From positions 64,431 to 128,430 of the forward strand of contig JBDKUO010000049.1 of NCBI GenBank assembly GCA_039679645.1: a stretch of DNA of 64,000 nt. The letters run 5' to 3'. The first letter of the stretch is position 1, and every line of letters starts with the position of its first letter. Shown here one piece after another: positions 35,320-44,632 of the stretch. The notes beneath the pieces are model-generated. The model did no database searches. It was not told the origin of the DNA and worked only from the letters and a program-made list of their open reading frames with translations. The DNA comes from Armatimonadota bacterium (GTDB lineage: Bacteria > Armatimonadota > UBA5829). The translations under genes and the position numbers were made by a program.

Positions 35320-35892
35320 ATGTCGAATTTAAAAGGGACCAAAACAGAGAAGAACCTGATGACGGCATTTGCCGGTGAATCACAGGCGCGTAATCGTTAC
35401 ACTTACTTTGCCAGCCAGGCAAAGAAAGACGGCTACGAGCAGATTGCTGCCATATTCGAGGAGACTGCAAATCAGGAGAAAGAGCATGCAAAGCGCCTTT
35501 TCAAGACTCTTGAGGGCGGTGATGTTGAGATAACTGGTGCATTTCCCGCCGGAGTCATAGGTTCCACGCTCGAAAATCTTAAAGCTGCTGCCGCAGGCGA
35601 AAATCATGAATGGGGCTCGATGTATCCCGATTTTGCAAAAGAAGCAAGGGAAGAGGGTTTCGACGGTATCGCGAAAATGTTCGAGGCTATAGCTGTCGCC
35701 GAAAAGCATCACGAAGAGCGCTATAATGCTTTTGCCGCCAATATCGAGACAGGCAAAGTCTTCAAGCGAGATACCCCGATGAAGTGGCGCTGCAGAAACT
35801 GCGGCTATGTCTACGAAGGCACAGAGGCCCCCAAAGTGTGCCCAGCTTGCGCGCATCCTCAGGCTTATTTCGAACTACTGACAGAGAACTAA
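35320..35892 (+). CDS. rubrerythrin
   Basis: 190 residues, ATG after GAGGAG. Ferritin-like diiron domain (two ExxH motifs, EKEHAK and EKHHEER) and a C-terminal rubredoxin-like domain with CxxC pairs ([10 protein letters not shown] and CPACAHPQ). It reduces peroxide in anaerobes using electrons from NADH or rubredoxin. The gene is directly followed by acsC (11 bases), so it may protect the oxygen-sensitive corrinoid protein. Its presence fits an anaerobic or microaerobic lifestyle. Confidence 0.94.
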   Translation: MSNLKGTKTEKNLMTAFAGESQARNRYTYFASQAKKDGYEQIAAIFEETANQEKEHAKRLFKTLEGGDVEITGAFPAGVIGSTLENLKAAAAGENHEWGSMYPDFAKEAREEGFDGIAKMFEAIAVAEKHHEERYNAFAANIETGKVFKRDTPMKWRCRNCGYVYEGTEAPKVCPACAHPQAYFELLTEN

Positions 35893-35903
35893 AAGAGGTT
35901 TTA

Positions 35904-37244
35904 ATGGCGCTTACAGGTCTGGATATTTTCAAATTACTGCCGAAGACAAACTGCGGTGAGTGCGGCGTGCCCACCTGCATGGCTTTTGCCATGAAGATAG
36001 CGGCGAAGTCAGCCGAACTCGCCGCATGTCCGTATGCTTCCGATGAAGCCAAGGAAAAGCTGGGGGCAGCCAGCAAACCGCCTATACGGTCGGTGAAAAT
36101 CGGTCCGGCAGACCATGAAGTTGTGGTCGGCGGCGAGATAGTGATGTTTCGGCATGATAAGACATTCGTGAACCGGACAGCTATAGCAGTCGCGTTTACG
36201 GATGATCAGCGGCCGGATGATCTGGCGCACCGGACGGCTATCGTACGCGATTACTGCCTGGAGAGAGTCGGCGAGCAGCTCACGCTCGATATTGTCCTGA
36301 TCGAGAACGTGACAGGCGAGGTGGAACCGTTTGTCTCGGCAGTGAAAGAAGTGGTCGGCACTACAGGCCGCGCAGCCGTGCTTAAGAGGGACAAACCTGA
36401 CGCTATAGAGGCGGCGCTAAAGGCTCTGGATGGTCAAAGGCCACTGATCCATGCCGCCACGGTTGATAACATTGAAGTGATGGCTAAGCTCGCTCTCGAT
36501 TACAAAGCTCCGTTAGTTGCGCGCGCCAATTCTCTGGATGAGCTTGCAGAGCTTACGGCTAAACTGGCAAATCTCGGCGTGCAGGATATAGTGCTCGACC
36601 TGCCGTCCGATAACCCGGCCGCCGCGATTCAATACAACACGATAATACGTAAATCGGCATTGAAGAACACATATGAGCCTATGGGTTATCCGGTCATCAA
36701 CTTCCTTAATGGCAGGGATATGCCGAATTTGGTGGCTGACGCATCCAGCCTGATCTGCAAATACGCTTCTATACTTGTAGTAGACAGCCTTGCCTATGAA
36801 GCTCTGCTGCCTATGATGATGCTGCGGCAGAATATCTTTACCGACCCGCAGAAGCCGATCCAGGTGGAGCCTAAGATCTACCCGATTGGCGATGCCGGTG
36901 AGGACTCGCCTGTGCTGGTTACCACAAACTTTTCTCTCACGTATTTCATAGTCTCCGGCGAAGTCGAAAACTCAGGCGTGCCCGCGCATCTGGCGATAGT
37001 CGACGCTGAGGGTATGAGCGTGCTCACCGCATGGGCTGCAGGCAAGTTCTCAGGCGAGAAGATTGCGGCGTTCATCAAAGAGTCGGGCTTAGCCGATAAG
37101 ATCAAGAGCCGCAAACTGGTGATTCCGGGCTACGTTTCACAAATAAGCGGTGAACTGGAAGAAAACCTGCCCGGCTGGGAGATATCCGTCGGCCCGCAGG
37201 AGGCTTCCGACCTGGGGCCTTATATGAAGATGCTGGTTGCATAA
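35904..37244 (+). CDS. acsC: corrinoid iron-sulfur protein large subunit-like
   Basis: 446 residues, ATG after AAGAGG. This is the gamma subunit of the acetyl-CoA synthase/CO dehydrogenase system: the N-terminal [4Fe-4S] motif is intact (C17, C20, C25, C42; NCGECGVPTC), then a TIM-barrel and a corrinoid-binding C-terminal domain. It carries the methyl group on B12 between methyltetrahydrofolate and acetyl-CoA synthase. The small subunit AcsD, AcsE and AcsB are not in the window. Operon with rubrerythrin upstream and a methyltransferase overlapping by one base. Confidence 0.88.
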   Translation: MALTGLDIFKLLPKTNCGECGVPTCMAFAMKIAAKSAELAACPYASDEAKEKLGAASKPPIRSVKIGPADHEVVVGGEIVMFRHDKTFVNRTAIAVAFTDDQRPDDLAHRTAIVRDYCLERVGEQLTLDIVLIENVTGEVEPFVSAVKEVVGTTGRAAVLKRDKPDAIEAALKALDGQRPLIHAATVDNIEVMAKLALDYKAPLVARANSLDELAELTAKLANLGVQDIVLDLPSDNPAAAIQYNTIIRKSALKNTYEPMGYPVINFLNGRDMPNLVADASSLICKYASILVVDSLAYEALLPMMMLRQNIFTDPQKPIQVEPKIYPIGDAGEDSPVLVTTNFSLTYFIVSGEVENSGVPAHLAIVDAEGMSVLTAWAAGKFSGEKIAAFIKESGLADKIKSRKLVIPGYVSQISGELEENLPGWEISVGPQEASDLGPYMKMLVA

Positions 37245-38044
37245 TGGACAAACACAATGATCAGAGCTTTCTGCTTGGCAGCCAGTATAAAGACGCTTGT
37301 GCACTGAATGCTCGCATTCAACTTCACCGGTTCAGCGTAAATAAACAGGGATTGCTAAACTGGATATTCGATCACTTTGATCTGCCGCAAGAGTGCAAAA
37401 TACTGGAACTTGGATGTGGGACCGGCAGCCTGTGGAAATCAAATTCACACCGCATATCCAAGGGCTGGGCAGTCACGCTCACCGATTTCTCAAAAGGCAT
37501 ACTTGAGCAGGCAAAGGTAAACCTTGCAAATGTGCCGCATCATTTCGAGTATGATGTGGTAGACGCGCAGGATATCCCTTACGCTAATGCAGAGTTCGAC
37601 GCAGTAATTGCTGATCACATGCTCTACCATGTCCCCGACCGGGTTAAGGCTCTCTCTGAGATCAAACGGGTGCTAGAGCCCGGCGGCAAACTCTATGCTT
37701 CCACTATAGGGTTTGGCCACATGCGCGAGCTGCAGGCAATATGCGATCAGGTTGATCCACACATCGATCTTGTACTTGATGGTGTTCAGACCGAGTTCGG
37801 TCTGGAAAACGGCGTGCAGCAGTTGCGTGAGTTTTTTGATAATGTAGGGCTTTTCATGTATGATGACTATCTCCTGGTTCCTGAGGCAAAACCGGTTGTG
37901 GACTATATATTCTCGACCAGCGACAGCACACCTCTGATGAATGAATACGGTCGCGATGTTTTTCTGAATATTGTTGAGCAAGAAATAAGCCGAAACGGAT
38001 CGCTCAAAATCACAAAAAACAGCGGAATGTTTGTGGCATCGTAA
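37244..38044 (+). CDS. SAM-dependent methyltransferase
   Basis: 266 residues; ATG overlaps the acsC stop by one base (TAATG). The class I SAM motif is present at ILELGCGTGSLW (about residues 53-64), motif II near DFSKGILEQ and a following DAQDIPYANAEFDAVI. It lies between acsC and the activator, so it may act on a substrate linked to the corrinoid system, but methylation target is unknown. It is not the tetrahydrofolate-type AcsE. Confidence 0.8.
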   Translation: MDKHNDQSFLLGSQYKDACALNARIQLHRFSVNKQGLLNWIFDHFDLPQECKILELGCGTGSLWKSNSHRISKGWAVTLTDFSKGILEQAKVNLANVPHHFEYDVVDAQDIPYANAEFDAVIADHMLYHVPDRVKALSEIKRVLEPGGKLYASTIGFGHMRELQAICDQVDPHIDLVLDGVQTEFGLENGVQQLREFFDNVGLFMYDDYLLVPEAKPVVDYIFSTSDSTPLMNEYGRDVFLNIVEQEISRNGSLKITKNSGMFVAS

Positions 38045-38058
38045 AAGGGAGTAGGGAA

Positions 38059-40173
38059 GTGTCGAAAAGATCTTTTATCGCAATACTGTTCACTCTGATT
38101 TTCTGCCTGGCGGCAGGTGTGGCTACAGCAGCGGTTCCGATACCGAATGGTCAGGCAATCAGCCTTAATAATGGTATGATCAACATATCATTTACAACGA
38201 CCGGCGACCGGCTTGTCCTGAGTGGACTATCGGATGCGGATACAAACTGGATTGTGCCGCCCGCCAAAGATACCTCGCTTTGGAGCCTGAGCTTTTCAGG
38301 CCCTGGCGGCGCAACAGTTGATGCTATAAGCGACGAAGCGACGTTGACGGCAGTGAGCTCGACTCAAAATAGCGCGGCATTTACCTGGACTGTTCCGTTA
38401 GCTAAAAGAAGAGCATCGATCATAGCTAGAGTCAGCGTCAAAAAAGATGATCCGCTGTCATACTGGTCGCTCGAAGCGCATCTACCAAAGGGCTGGAAAG
38501 CCATACGCGCAGCATATCCCGTTATACGCGGAATACGGCTGGACACAGCGACAAAGATGGCCGTGCCCAGATGCTGGGGAATGGAATACGACATGAAGCC
38601 CGGCGTCAAATACTTTGCATCGTATCCATCCGCTTCATGCTCTATGCAGTTTATCTCATTCTATGGTCAGGGCAAGGGTTTGTATATCGGCAACCATGAT
38701 CCGGCGGCAAATCACAAGGACCTCTCAGTGATCGCCTCTGAGGACGGTATCGTCTATAGATGCACAAACTGGCCTGAAATCCCAAAATATAGCATCGGCG
38801 GGTATAAGGTGCCGTTTGAGACAGCAATAGGCGTCTATAATGGTGACTACTACCAGGCGGCGCAGTTTTATCGCGACTTCTCGTTTACTACAAAGTGGGG
38901 CAAAAACAGCGAGATTTCAAAGCGCCCTATTCCTCAGTGGCTCAAAGATATTGATCTTTGGTTTCAGCCTGAGAATGACCCGGTGGATAATGTAGAGCTG
39001 TGCAAGAAAGCCCAGGATTACTTTGGGGTGAATACGGCTCTGCAGTGGTACAAATGGCATGTGATCCCCTTTGACGCGCTTTATCCCGACTTTTTCCCTG
39101 CAAAGAAAAACTTTGTAGACGGGGTGAAAACGCTTCAGGGTATCGGTGACAGGGTTGTGCCTTACATCAATGGCCGTATTGTTGACCCTCAATCGAGAGC
39201 CTGGATAAACAAGCATCTTGATACTGAGACTGTTAAAGACGCCCAAGGAAAGATGCACTTTGAGTATACCCGCAATTCCAAGAGATCGCTTGCAGTTGAG
39301 TGCCCGTATGCGCCTCTGTGGCAGGACGAAATGGCGGAGATTGTTGACAAACTGGTAAACGACTGCGGCGTTGACGGCGTATACATAGACCAGATCGGAG
39401 CCGGTTACCCTTATCAATGCTTTGACCCCACACATGGTCACCCTGTAGGCGGAGGGCATTTCTGGGTTGACGGCTATCGCCAGATGCTTGAGAAGATTAG
39501 AAAAGAAATGCCCAAAGGCAAGGTCTTGACCACAGAAGAGAATATCGAATGCTTTATCGATCAGTTTGACGGACTGCTGATGATCAACTCACCAAGTGTT
39601 GGGCAGAGGCTGATTCCTTTATACCCTTCGGTGTATTCCGGAAGGACCATCTTATTCGGTATTCAGTATATCATTGATAAAGACGTAGAGCACTCATTGC
39701 CCTTCCGCGTAAAGGTGGCAAGGGAGTTTATCTGGGGCTCGCAGCTCGGGTGGTTTGGTATAAAGATTATCATGACGCCGGAGGCAGCAGTTGAGGCGGA
39801 GTTTTTGCGGAACCTGGCTCAGTGCCGCAAATACGGTCATGAGTTCTTTGTGACAGGACGTTTTCTTGGCGAGTTCAACGCATCTACAGATAATCTGCAT
39901 GTTGAGATGAATAAGAATGCCGGAATAGATGTGCCGTCCGTGATGGGGAGCAAATGGCGGGCCGAAGATGGGACATACGGCATCGCATTGGTGAACATTT
40001 CTAATGAAGATCATGCCGTGGAGGTCGACTTTCCGATAAAGACAGGCGGATCATATAAGCTCAAGACCTTCGGTAAGGACGGTCTGATATCAGAGACCGA
40101 CACCGATTCGCTGACTCAGAAGTTGACAGTGCCCGCGAAGGAGGCTTTGATACTCTCACTGTCGAACAAATAA
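38059..40173 (+). CDS. secreted DUF6259-type glycosidase-like protein
   Basis: 704 residues, GTG start 5 bases after GGGAAGT. Signal peptide about 1-25 (ending ATAAVP). An N-terminal beta-sandwich (about 30-290) precedes a TIM barrel (about 300-580) of DUF6259 type, with VDGVYIDQIGA and TTEENIE as candidate catalytic acids. The C-terminal part is a small beta domain. Placed in the corrinoid operon, which is odd, since it is exported. No operon logic explains the link. Family assignment by recall. Confidence 0.65.
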   Translation: MSKRSFIAILFTLIFCLAAGVATAAVPIPNGQAISLNNGMINISFTTTGDRLVLSGLSDADTNWIVPPAKDTSLWSLSFSGPGGATVDAISDEATLTAVSSTQNSAAFTWTVPLAKRRASIIARVSVKKDDPLSYWSLEAHLPKGWKAIRAAYPVIRGIRLDTATKMAVPRCWGMEYDMKPGVKYFASYPSASCSMQFISFYGQGKGLYIGNHDPAANHKDLSVIASEDGIVYRCTNWPEIPKYSIGGYKVPFETAIGVYNGDYYQAAQFYRDFSFTTKWGKNSEISKRPIPQWLKDIDLWFQPENDPVDNVELCKKAQDYFGVNTALQWYKWHVIPFDALYPDFFPAKKNFVDGVKTLQGIGDRVVPYINGRIVDPQSRAWINKHLDTETVKDAQGKMHFEYTRNSKRSLAVECPYAPLWQDEMAEIVDKLVNDCGVDGVYIDQIGAGYPYQCFDPTHGHPVGGGHFWVDGYRQMLEKIRKEMPKGKVLTTEENIECFIDQFDGLLMINSPSVGQRLIPLYPSVYSGRTILFGIQYIIDKDVEHSLPFRVKVAREFIWGSQLGWFGIKIIMTPEAAVEAEFLRNLAQCRKYGHEFFVTGRFLGEFNASTDNLHVEMNKNAGIDVPSVMGSKWRAEDGTYGIALVNISNEDHAVEVDFPIKTGGSYKLKTFGKDGLISETDTDSLTQKLTVPAKEALILSLSNK

Positions 40174-40182
40174 GCAACTGTT

Positions 40183-42081
40183 ATGTTTACAGTAAAATTC
40201 TTGCCTTCAAATAAGGAAATTGCAGTCCCCACGGGCACTCTCATCTCCGACGCAGCCATTAAGGCGGGCATCGGTGATCTGCACCTGCCATGTGGAGGCA
40301 AGGGCACGTGCGGCAGGTGCCTGGTGGAGCTTATCGAGGGGAGTGTCGAGCAGGACAAAGCCTCTAAGATAGACAGCGCACTGGCTGAGAAGAACCTGGT
40401 GATGGCCTGCCGCTCGCGTATTAAAGGCGACATTACTGTGCGCATAGCACCTGCGCATGAAGTCTCGATGCGGGTAGTCGGCGACAGCCACCTGCTCATA
40501 GGTGAAGACCACCTGCCGGATATGACCAGCCTTACGCCACTCGTGAGAAGCATAGAGCTTACGATCCCGCCTGCATCTATTGACGAAAACTACTCAGACT
40601 GGCAGCGCCTGACGCGCGAGCTTTCCAAACAGACCGGTCCCCAGACAGTCACTACAGATGTCCGGGTTTTGCAATCTCTTGCCTCGGCAGTCCGTGAGCA
40701 GGACGGCATGGTGACTGTGCTCTTTCACGCTTGTAATGGCGGCTTGAGGGTGGTAGAAGTCTGTCCGGGTCATGATGCAAAGAGAGTCTACGGTGTCGCG
40801 ATTGATATAGGCACCACTACAGTTGCGCTTCAGCTTGTCGATCTCGCAAATGGCAAAGTCATATCGTCTAGGACGTCATATAATGCCCAGATCAGGCTAG
40901 GCTCGGATATTATCAGCCGGATAGACTATGCCCGCACTCCGAAAAAGCTGAGTGAACTCCACAGCCTGGTGATCGAGACTATAAACGGTCTCATTGCCGA
41001 TGCCGTCAAGGATACCGATTTGCACGCGGATGATATCAAAGCTGCATTTATTTCCGGCAACACGACTATGATCCACCTCTTTCTGGCTCTGCCGCCCAAA
41101 TATATACGTGAGACTCCTTATGTGCCGACTGTAAACTCAGTGCCTCCTTTGACTGCTGGTCAGGTCGAGCTGAACATAGCAGGCAACAGCCCGGTCGAGT
41201 TTGCGCCGGGCGTCGGCAGTTATGTCGGCGGAGATATCACAGCGGGGTTGCTGTGCACCGATATATCGACCAATTCAGATGATGTATTTCTGTTTCTGGA
41301 CATCGGGACAAACGGCGAGATTGTGCTGGGGAATGCCGATTGGATGGTCTCCTGCGCGTGCTCTGCGGGCCCGGCGTTCGAGGGCTCCGGCATCAAGTGC
41401 GGCATGCGTGCTGCCGAAGGCGCCATTGAGTATGTGAAGATAAGTGATGACCTGAATCGAGTCGACTGTGATGTTATAGGGGGCGTGAAGCCTGCCGGTA
41501 TCTGCGGCTCGGGACTGATCTGTCTGCTGGGAGAACTATTTATACGCGGGATAATCGATCAGATGGGCCACTTTAACACCGATCTCAAGATAGATCATTT
41601 GGTCTGCAGTGACGGTAAGCCTGTATTTGTGATCGAACGGGCCGAAAACACCGCCGATGGCCAAGATCTGGTCATAACCGAGTCGGATATAGAGAATCTG
41701 ATGCGCACTAAGGCCGCGATATATGCAGCCTGCTCATTGATTCTGGACAATGTCGGGCTGGATTTCAGTGTGATATCACGTGTCTACATAGCAGGGGGGT
41801 TCGGGCGGTATATACAGGTCGAAGATGCGATCCTGATAGGCATGCTGCCCGATCTGCCATATGAAAAATTTACATATATCGGCAACTCATCTCTTACAGG
41901 ATCGTACATCGCTCTGCTCTCCGGGGAGCACAGAGAGCGGCTGTCTGAGATTGCCGCTAAGATGACATATATTGACCTCAGCAGTGATAATCACTATATG
42001 GACGCATACCTGGGCGCGCTTTTCTTGCCGCACACTGATATGGACAAGTTTCCGTCGGTTTCTAAGCTGATAGGGCGTTAG
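40183..42081 (+). CDS. ferredoxin-fused ASKHA activator of corrinoid proteins
   Basis: 632 residues. N-terminal plant-type [2Fe-2S] ferredoxin (C37, C43, C46, C76; LPCGGKGTCGRC) and a C-terminal ASKHA ATPase domain of DUF4445 (VYGVAIDIGTTTVALQL; AFISGNTTMIHLF; FLDIGTNGEI; and AGGFGRYIQ). Such proteins (RACo, AcsV) reduce inactive Co(II) to Co(I) in corrinoid methyltransferases with ATP. In this operon the target is expected to be AcsC, which fits well. A second option would be a different corrinoid enzyme. Confidence 0.88.
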   Translation: MFTVKFLPSNKEIAVPTGTLISDAAIKAGIGDLHLPCGGKGTCGRCLVELIEGSVEQDKASKIDSALAEKNLVMACRSRIKGDITVRIAPAHEVSMRVVGDSHLLIGEDHLPDMTSLTPLVRSIELTIPPASIDENYSDWQRLTRELSKQTGPQTVTTDVRVLQSLASAVREQDGMVTVLFHACNGGLRVVEVCPGHDAKRVYGVAIDIGTTTVALQLVDLANGKVISSRTSYNAQIRLGSDIISRIDYARTPKKLSELHSLVIETINGLIADAVKDTDLHADDIKAAFISGNTTMIHLFLALPPKYIRETPYVPTVNSVPPLTAGQVELNIAGNSPVEFAPGVGSYVGGDITAGLLCTDISTNSDDVFLFLDIGTNGEIVLGNADWMVSCACSAGPAFEGSGIKCGMRAAEGAIEYVKISDDLNRVDCDVIGGVKPAGICGSGLICLLGELFIRGIIDQMGHFNTDLKIDHLVCSDGKPVFVIERAENTADGQDLVITESDIENLMRTKAAIYAACSLILDNVGLDFSVISRVYIAGGFGRYIQVEDAILIGMLPDLPYEKFTYIGNSSLTGSYIALLSGEHRERLSEIAAKMTYIDLSSDNHYMDAYLGALFLPHTDMDKFPSVSKLIGR

Positions 42082-42094
42082 CCTTTCAGCACGC

Positions 42095-42123
42095 TTGTTC
42101 AATCTCTGCTTGTGTGAGATAAT
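42095..42123 (+). promoter_or_regulatory. promoter of holA
   Basis: TTGTTC (42095-42100), 17-base spacer, GATAAT (42118-42123) with the TG of an extended -10 at 42115. The ATG starts 9 bases after the -10, so the mRNA would be nearly leaderless, and no ribosome binding site is seen. Confidence 0.55.
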
Positions 42124-42132
42124 AACTCCGGC

Positions 42133-43215
42133 ATGAGCGCAAAGACGGCAAAAAAAGATAATCCAAGAGCGTATTTACTGCGGGGCGATGACGATTTCCA
42201 GAAAAACCGGCATCTGGGCAAGCTTCTGAAGTCCTTGGTGACGGGAGATTTCGTCGATTTCGACCTGGAGCCGATAGAGGGCGACAGCGCCACTTCCGAC
42301 CGTATTATAACCGGGCTCAGTATTCCTCCATTCGGCTCGAAACAGCGTGTGGTGCTGGTCAGGCACGCCAACAAGATAAACCCCGATGAACAAAGCAAGC
42401 TGGCTGAAAAAATCAATGCCATCTCGTCAACAGGCTGCCTGATCCTGGTGAACCCCGCAGCCGAAAAAGTCGACGGCAAGCCGAAGAAAGGCTCCGAAGT
42501 GATAGGCGACCTCTCAAAGGCCGTGCGCAAGGTCGGCGAGGTAGTCGAGTTCGGAAGGATGCGGTCTGACAGCGCAATCAAATTCGCCATGACACTCTTC
42601 ACCAATGCAAACAAGAAAGTTCAGCCGCAGGTTGCTGCAGCGCTGGTCCAGCGTGTCGGGCCGGACTCATCGATACTTTCAACTGAGATCCAAAAGCTGA
42701 TCGACTACTCAGGCGACTCGGAGACAATAACCGCTCAGGATGTCGCCGCAGTCACAAGCGAGACAGCCGAAGAGAAGATATTCAAGCTTGTGGACGCAGT
42801 CGCGGCAAAGAACCAGGCGCTCTCCCTAAAACTCCTCGAAGAGATTTTCGAGATCAGTGACGACCCGCGCGCCGAGGCTCCAAAGACTCTTGCCGTGATA
42901 GCGCGGCAGTTCCGAATGGTCTGGCAGATGAAACTGCTTCAGGAGATGGGCGTAAGGTCATTCGCAAAAAGCGACGTGCCGGATAATATCAAAGACATGC
43001 TCCCCAACGATACCAATATACTGGATATCCTCTCCAGGCAGAGTTGGCAGGCAGATAGACTCTCGCGCCAGGCAAGACCATTCTCACGCTCCGACCTCAT
43101 CAGATGCTTCAGCGCAATCGCGAAGGCCGACCAGATGCTCAAATCAATCGACAGCGACATAGAAAATCCCGAGATGGTGATGCAGCTTCTGGTTATTGAA
43201 CTTGCGCGCAAATAA
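42133..43215 (+). CDS. holA: DNA polymerase III delta subunit
   Basis: 360 residues, typical for delta. It opens the sliding clamp during loading. The N-terminal part has YLLRGDDDFQKNRHL (delta opening) and the block RVVLVRHANKI; the C-terminal helical part ends with IRCFSAIAKADQMLKSI. No ribosome binding site precedes the ATG; the upstream promoter suggests an almost leaderless transcript. No other replication genes flank it. Confidence 0.85.
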   Translation: MSAKTAKKDNPRAYLLRGDDDFQKNRHLGKLLKSLVTGDFVDFDLEPIEGDSATSDRIITGLSIPPFGSKQRVVLVRHANKINPDEQSKLAEKINAISSTGCLILVNPAAEKVDGKPKKGSEVIGDLSKAVRKVGEVVEFGRMRSDSAIKFAMTLFTNANKKVQPQVAAALVQRVGPDSSILSTEIQKLIDYSGDSETITAQDVAAVTSETAEEKIFKLVDAVAAKNQALSLKLLEEIFEISDDPRAEAPKTLAVIARQFRMVWQMKLLQEMGVRSFAKSDVPDNIKDMLPNDTNILDILSRQSWQADRLSRQARPFSRSDLIRCFSAIAKADQMLKSIDSDIENPEMVMQLLVIELARK

Positions 43216-43238
43216 CCAGCCTACCAGCCTACCAGCCT
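43216..43238 (+). repeat. CCAGCCTA tandem repeat
   Basis: Three copies of the octamer CCAGCCTA, the last incomplete, immediately after the holA stop codon. The rest of the gap to 43605 (about 370 bases) holds nothing I can support; one 46-codon frame at 43268 lacks a start signal. Confidence 0.7.
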
Positions 43239-43605
43239 CTTTAAGCATCTTTGACGGCGTGCAACTATGCATAGCAATTTGGTGAATGAAATAACACCAA
43301 ATGCGATATTGACTATAGCCAAAAATGATGCATACTGCTATTACAAATCACTTCATATGTGGGCGGATGTCAGCGAACTGACAGGAAAGCTCCACACTTG
43401 TTCCTGAAGAAGTCCTCTTTTCTAGTTGTTGGTAAACAGGCATAATGCAAGCTGAGATAGCAATCCCGAGTGCTTGCATTGTTTGTGAATCGGATAGGTC
43501 TCAGACGTGACCTCGCGAACATTTTTAGTTAGTGCAGAGCGCAATTTTGGGTATCCTGATATCGACTTCGTGTTTTCTGAGCCACACGCAATAGGAGGTG
43601 CCCCG

Positions 43606-43809
43606 ATGGCAACATTTGTAGATTTTAGAACGCCTTTGAAGGTGGAAGCATATCTGGATGATATCATCTTCCCCTGTTCCCGCTATGAAATCCTGCGCTG
43701 CGCGGAGGAAAACGAAGCCCCCGACGCGATCCTCGACGCGATAGAAAGCCTGCCCGAGCGCAGATATCGGGACGTCAAAGAAATTCTCGGCAAGTTCGAA
43801 AGAATATAA
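43606..43809 (+). CDS. DUF2795 small protein
   Basis: 67 residues, ATG 7 bases after AGGAGG. The frame stays open upstream but the strong site defines this start. The protein opens MATFVDFRTPLKVEAYLDDI, then YEILRCAEENEAPDAILDAI and ends in LPERRYRDVKEI; this resembles DUF2795, a small family of unknown role common in soil bacteria. It stands alone between holA and a terminator hairpin. Confidence 0.75.
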   Translation: MATFVDFRTPLKVEAYLDDIIFPCSRYEILRCAEENEAPDAILDAIESLPERRYRDVKEILGKFERI

Positions 43810-43846
43810 TATCTGAGATTTTATATTGAATATTTGTATTTATACG

Positions 43847-43885
43847 ATGGTCTGGGATCTGAAGCTTGATCCCAGACCATTTTTT
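43847..43885 (+). terminator. intrinsic terminator
   Basis: ATGGTCTGGGATC (43847-43859) pairs with GATCCCAGACCAT (43868-43880) and is followed by six T (43880-43885). Same family as the hairpins at 1501 and 5457; it is preceded by an AT-rich repeat (43806-43836). Confidence 0.8.
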
Positions 43886-43949
43886 GAATGGGTGAATTCT
43901 TAGTTTGCTGTGCGGGCATACTTACGAATAAATATAATTAATATACTGC

Positions 43950-43978
43950 TTGACATAATCAATATAGAACGGCATAAT
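43950..43978 (+). promoter_or_regulatory. strong sigma-70-like promoter of DUF2089 operon
   Basis: TTGACA (43950-43955), 17-base spacer, CATAAT (43973-43978), 33 bases before the TTG start of the first gene. Confidence 0.65.
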
Positions 43979-44010
43979 AGCTTAACATACTTAATGCTGG
44001 AGGGTCCATT

Positions 44011-44373
44011 TTGGCTGAGGAATGGTATGAACTTACCAAGATGACGAATGGCGCAAAAGTGCTGGTCGAACGGGTAAGAATTGCAGACAAAGACGTTGCC
44101 ATAGAAGGCAGCTTCGAGTTGCCGCCACTGGCGAACCTATCGGCAGAGGATCAAGTCTTTGTAGCGGCATTTGTCCGCTGTCATGGTTCAATCAAGCAGA
44201 TGGAGCAGACGTTTGGCGTAAGCTATCCCACAATAAAATCACGTCTGAACCGTATTGGTGATGAACTAAAGTTCATTGAAGTCGCCTCACCCGTATCACA
44301 AGATGAAGTTCTCGCAAGACTCGACCGTGGTGAAATATCGGTCGAAGAGGCATTGGAGATGATGAGACGATGA
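44011..44373 (+). CDS. DUF2089 transcriptional-regulator-like protein
   Basis: 120 residues, TTG start 7 bases after GGAGG. The family pattern is clear: GSFELPPLANLSAEDQVFVAAF and SIKQMEQTFGVSYPTIKSRL, the latter being a helix-turn-helix-like segment, followed by an acidic C-terminus with EISVEEALEMM. DUF2089 proteins are thought to regulate envelope genes. First gene of a three-gene operon; its stop overlaps the next start by 4 bases. Confidence 0.8.
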   Translation: MAEEWYELTKMTNGAKVLVERVRIADKDVAIEGSFELPPLANLSAEDQVFVAAFVRCHGSIKQMEQTFGVSYPTIKSRLNRIGDELKFIEVASPVSQDEVLARLDRGEISVEEALEMMRR

Positions 44374-44621
44374 TACCGCCTATACTGCTCCGGCTAAAGA
44401 TCGGCAAGCGGCGTATTGTTGTTCCACTATTCCTGTTATGGCCTCTGGCAATACTACTGGCACCGATAGCCATTATCATATGTATCACCCTTGCCATATG
44501 CAACCGGCAAGCGAGGTACCTGACACTCTTGCATAAGCTCTACATAATGACCTGCGCATTACGCGGTCTGGAGATCGACGTTAAAGATAAAGAAGATGTG
44601 GTTTTAATTTCTATTAAATGA
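44370..44621 (+). CDS. small membrane protein of DUF2089 operon
   Basis: 83 residues with an ATGA overlap to the DUF2089 gene. One long hydrophobic region at about residues 15-45 (VVPLFLLWPLAILLAPIAII) forms one or two spans; the C-terminal part is hydrophilic and ends DVKDKEDVVLISIK. Probably co-regulated with its neighbours. No family recognised; it could be a phage-shock-like companion. Confidence 0.65.
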   Translation: MIPPILLRLKIGKRRIVVPLFLLWPLAILLAPIAIIICITLAICNRQARYLTLLHKLYIMTCALRGLEIDVKDKEDVVLISIK

Positions 44622-44632
44622 GGATGATTAAA

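Noticed and set aside
43268-43408. A 46-codon frame after holA
   Set aside because: No ribosome binding site and no similarity; left unannotated.
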